A stretch of DNA of 64,000 nucleotides. Origin: Natronolimnobius sp. AArcel1 (GTDB taxonomy: Archaea; Halobacteriota; Halobacteria; Halobacteriales; Natrialbaceae). Below the pieces are notes generated by a model. The model ran no database searches. It worked only from the letters and a program-made list of their open reading frames with translations, and was not told the origin of the DNA. Position 1 is the stretch's first letter. Each line of letters begins with the position of its first letter. The DNA lies in assembly GCF_011043775.1 (NCBI RefSeq), contig NZ_JAAKXY010000005.1, forward strand, positions 372,001-436,000. Reading direction: 5' to 3'. The translations under genes and the position numbers were made by a program. Positions 61,567 through 64,000 of this stretch are shown here, in pieces.

Positions 61567-62391
61567 ATGAGCGACACCGGTGAGTTCGATATTAGCGGTA
61601 AGGTTTGTATCATAACAGGTGGATCGGGTGTACTCGGCTCAGAAATGGCGACTGCGATTGGTGAGCGCGGGGCAACAGTCGTACTCCTCGCTCGCGGTGA
61701 GGAAAAACTCGAGGCAGCAAGCGATAGCCTCGAGGAGCAGGATATTGAGCATATGACGATCCCAGCGTCAGTACTCGACCGTGCAGAACTAGAGGCAGCA
61801 GCTGAGACGGTCGTCGACGAGTACGGTCGTATTGATGTACTAATCAACGGTGCCGGGGGCAATCACCCGGATGCGACGACGGGCGAGGAAACGTCCTTCT
61901 TCGACCTTCCGAAAGACGGCCTCGAGCAGGTAATGAACGTCAATTTCGTTGGGACGGTGCTCGCCTCACAGGCGTTCGGCGAGTACATGGTCGAGCAGGG
62001 TGAGGGGTGTATCCTGAATATCTCCTCGATGACCGCTGTCACGCCGCTGACCAAGATACCGGGCTACTCCGGTGCGAAGGCGGCAGTGTCGAATTTCACT
62101 GAATGGCTGGCAGTTCATATGGCCCAGGAGTATTCACCAGACATCCGCGTCAACGCAATCGCCCCTGGCTTTTTCCTCACCGAACAGAACCGCTATCTGT
62201 TGATCAATGAGGACACTGGCGAGTACACCGACCGCGGACAGTCGATTATCGACCACACACCACAGAACCGCTTTGGTGACCCGGAAGACCTCTCAACAAC
62301 TGTTTGCTGGTTGCTCGCCCCCGGCTCCGCGTTCGTCACTGGAACCGTCATTCCAGTTGATGGTGGATTTTCGGCGTTCAGCGGCGTGTAA
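61567..62391 (+). CDS. SDR-family oxidoreductase, possibly mannonate/fructuronate-type
   Basis: 274 residues. Nucleotide loop TGGSGVLGSEMA, NAG site INGAGGNHPDATTGEE, catalytic Ser plus YxxxK in SSMTAVTPLTKIPGYSGAKA, and C-terminal FVTGTVIPVDGGFSAFSG. The GGNHPxATT segment with FFDLPKDGLEQVMNVNFVGT is typical of SDR-type D-mannonate/fructuronate oxidoreductases, suggesting a uronate-related ketose substrate, though assignment is by pattern only. It has no sugar-catabolic neighbour. Confidence 0.9.
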   Translation: MSDTGEFDISGKVCIITGGSGVLGSEMATAIGERGATVVLLARGEEKLEAASDSLEEQDIEHMTIPASVLDRAELEAAAETVVDEYGRIDVLINGAGGNHPDATTGEETSFFDLPKDGLEQVMNVNFVGTVLASQAFGEYMVEQGEGCILNISSMTAVTPLTKIPGYSGAKAAVSNFTEWLAVHMAQEYSPDIRVNAIAPGFFLTEQNRYLLINEDTGEYTDRGQSIIDHTPQNRFGDPEDLSTTVCWLLAPGSAFVTGTVIPVDGGFSAFSGV

Positions 62392-62892
62392 TTGTATTGG
62401 AGCCATCAAAATTCAGCGCTGCTCTGGCGTTCGGTCCACGGTGACTCCGGCCACTCGAGTCCCCCTATTGACTTGCGATCACGAGCGGCCGGATCGCCAG
62501 CAGGTGCCAGTGACCGACGGGCCAGTGAGTGGAGCCCAACGCGGGAGCACTGGCCCAGCCGGATGGCACCTATCTGGGTGAACGGTTGCCGGATCTGGTG
62601 TGTGCCTCTGACGATGTGGTGATCCGGCATCAGACCATTCGAGTCAGCAGGCCTAACTGTGGGGGGTGACTAGTCAGCCTCGGGTGCACCGTCCATTGAA
62701 TGCGGACACACAAATCTACTAGCTCTGTCAGCGACTATGAAGTAAAACACAATCAAGAACCCTTCGCTGGCTGAAATAGGTACCCATTACATCTATTGTG
62801 GGAATTATATCTGTTTCAGCTATTATAGAATTTTATCACTATGTAGCTATTGCTAGGTGGCGAGGAGGTCCCAATACTTCGCCAAGAGACGC
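62392..62892. other. Intergenic, no gene seen
   Basis: Convergent gap of 500 bases between the SDR and thioredoxin reductase genes. GC-rich then AT-rich. TGTTTCAGCTATTATAG (62809-62825) is weakly like the right end of the 84-base element but lacks the rest. Confidence 0.5.
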
Positions 62893-63930
62893 CTAGTCGT
62901 CGAGTTTGACTTCGACAACTGGCTGTAAATCTCGGGTGGTGCCCCGAGTATCGAGCCACGCTTCAGCGTCGAGTGCGGCCATGCTCCCAGTTCCAGCGGC
63001 CGTAATCGCCTGGCGATAGTCTGGGTCCATCACATCACCTGCACCAAAGACACCCTCGACGGCAGTCTCGGTCGTCATCCCAGGTTCGGTTCGAAGGTAG
63101 CCGTCCTCCTCGAGTTCGACGGGCGTCTCCGCAAGGAACTCCGTGTTCGGGACGTGGCCGACACCATAGAAGATGCCGCCAACGTCGACGGTTTCGCGCT
63201 CGACTGCGAGACCTGACTCGAGTTTGTCCGTTGGATGGCCATCGGGGTGGTGGACCAGCGTTGCACCGGTAACGCCGTGTTCCTGAGAGCCCTGTATCTC
63301 GAGTAGTTCAGTGTTCCAGCGGAACTCGATCGCATCGTGGTCGCGGGCCCGTTGAGCCATGATGTCCGACGCACGGAGTTCGTCGCGGCGGTGGACAACC
63401 GTCACGCTGTCGGCGAACTTCGCGAGGAAGAGCGCTTCCTCCATCGCCGAGTCGCCACCGCCGATGACGAGGACATCGTCACCACGGTGGAACGCACCGT
63501 CACAGGTGGCACACGTCGACAGGCCATAGCCCATCAGATCATCTTCGCCGTCAGCGCCAACCCAGCGCGCGCTTGCACCGGTCGCGACGATCAGGGCACG
63601 CGTTCGCAGCGTCTCACCGGTTGCCAACTCGAGTTCGAACGGGTGCTCCTCGAGGCTGGCAGTCTCGACAGTTCCGTGGGCGAACTCGGCTCCGAAACGC
63701 GACGCTTGCTCCTTGCCATTCTGGATGAGTTCCATCCCGCCGACCCCCTCTGGGAAGCCGAGATAGTTCTCGACGTCGGTCGTCAGCGTGAGCTGGCCGC
63801 CGGGCTCGGGCCCCTCGAGGACGAGTGGCTTGAGATCTGCACGAGCGGTGTAGACGGCAGCCGAGAGACCGGCAACGCCGGAGCCGACAATGACGACATC
63901 TCGAACGTCCGGTGTCGTGTCCGTACTCAT
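62893..63930 (-). CDS. trxB: Thioredoxin reductase
   Basis: 345 residues. FAD loop VVIVGSGVAGLSAAVYTARA, redox pair in LSTCATCDGAFHRG (Cys140, Cys143), NADPH loop VLVIGGGDSAMEEALFLAKF and the C-terminal FGAGDVMDPDYRQAITAAGT. Uses NAD(P)H to reduce thioredoxin. The ATG overlaps the stop of the upstream gene (ATGA), whose visible end looks like thioredoxin. Slightly longer than bacterial TrxB because of a C-terminal extension. Confidence 0.96.
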   Translation of the reverse strand: MSTDTTPDVRDVVIVGSGVAGLSAAVYTARADLKPLVLEGPEPGGQLTLTTDVENYLGFPEGVGGMELIQNGKEQASRFGAEFAHGTVETASLEEHPFELELATGETLRTRALIVATGASARWVGADGEDDLMGYGLSTCATCDGAFHRGDDVLVIGGGDSAMEEALFLAKFADSVTVVHRRDELRASDIMAQRARDHDAIEFRWNTELLEIQGSQEHGVTGATLVHHPDGHPTDKLESGLAVERETVDVGGIFYGVGHVPNTEFLAETPVELEEDGYLRTEPGMTTETAVEGVFGAGDVMDPDYRQAITAAGTGSMAALDAEAWLDTRGTTRDLQPVVEVKLDD

Positions 63931-64000
63931 TCGCTGTGGGTTTCGATGAGCGTCTGCAGTCGGTCAGCCGGCAACGCACCGGTGTGTTGTTCGACCTGTT
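63927..64000 (-). CDS. C-terminal end of a gene coupled to trxB, possibly thioredoxin
   Basis: Only the last 23 codons are in the window (QVEQHTGALPADRLQTLIET, then HSE). The TGA overlaps the trxB ATG by four bases. The ending with a G-A-L/V turn and a helix to LIExH is typical for the last helix of thioredoxin, and trxA-trxB operons are known, but this is inference from 23 residues. Confidence 0.5.
   Translation of the reverse strand, partial: QVEQHTGALPADRLQTLIETHSE

Noticed and set aside
62809-62825. Possible fourth end of the 84-base element
   Set aside because: Only one end is roughly similar (about 70 percent by eye over 20 bases) and no hairpin or second end follows.

Overview
The window is chromosomal or megaplasmid DNA of an extremely halophilic archaeon (class Halobacteria). 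The proteins are very acidic, CTCGAG is frequent, many genes look leaderless with a TATA element about 28-33 bases before the start, lipoproteins are exported by Tat (RR plus lipobox), and several families are typical of haloarchaea (Htr transducers, HTH_10/Bat regulators, halocyanin, DUF4013, HemQ-ABM). A Natrialba/Natronococcus/Haloterrigena-type relative is my guess only. I saw no rRNA, tRNA, CRISPR array or intact insertion sequence.

Layout. 1-4.8 kb: end of a PIG-L deacetylase, an NAD-binding epimerase-like protein, a GNAT acetyltransferase, a FAH-family hydrolase and an Nramp-like transporter lacking the metal-binding motifs. 5.5-6.5 kb: a solitary Mrr-type restriction endonuclease. 6.5-18.8 kb: a sugar uptake and chemotaxis locus. 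One chemoreceptor forms an operon with a binding lipoprotein; a second chemoreceptor precedes a complete ABC importer (binding protein, two permeases, ATPase) whose binding protein is a close paralogue of the first. Two tiny ORFs bridge the permease and ATPase genes, and a dyad motif recurs three times upstream. 18.9-20.4 kb: DUF4013 membrane protein, then a gene-poor stretch with three tandem hairpins. 20.5-24.9 kb: amidohydrolase, divergent TetR regulator with a clear operator, sodium:solute symporter and winged-helix protein. 25-26.6 kb: DoxX-like protein and an antitoxin/PIN toxin pair.

26.7-34.4 kb looks like a catabolic island: Asp-box protein, TatD-like hydrolase, FAH-family enzyme, DUF35 plus thiolase-like pair, CaiB-type CoA transferase and IclR regulator. 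34.5-43.5 kb holds flavin-binding split-barrel proteins, a glycosyltransferase, three universal stress proteins, halocyanin, a 47-residue zinc ribbon, small membrane proteins and lipoproteins.

43.7-55.6 kb is a cytochrome c and heme region: di-heme peroxidase, membrane thioredoxin, CcmF, CcmB, CcmA, CcdA, DUF411 lipoprotein, CcmE, a membrane-fused sulfite-oxidase-type protein, CcmD, CcmC and a HemQ-ABM (PitA-like) fusion. Together these should export and attach heme and use the resulting cytochrome; no CcmH is visible. 56.8-60.6 kb carries three HTH_10 regulators. The rest is a CBS protein, an SDR oxidoreductase and thioredoxin reductase, with the end of a probable thioredoxin at the edge.

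The most unusual structure is a family of three 84-base near-palindromic elements (40.9, 56.5 and 57.9 kb) with compensatory stem changes and one copy whose seven-base loop is inverted relative to its flanks.
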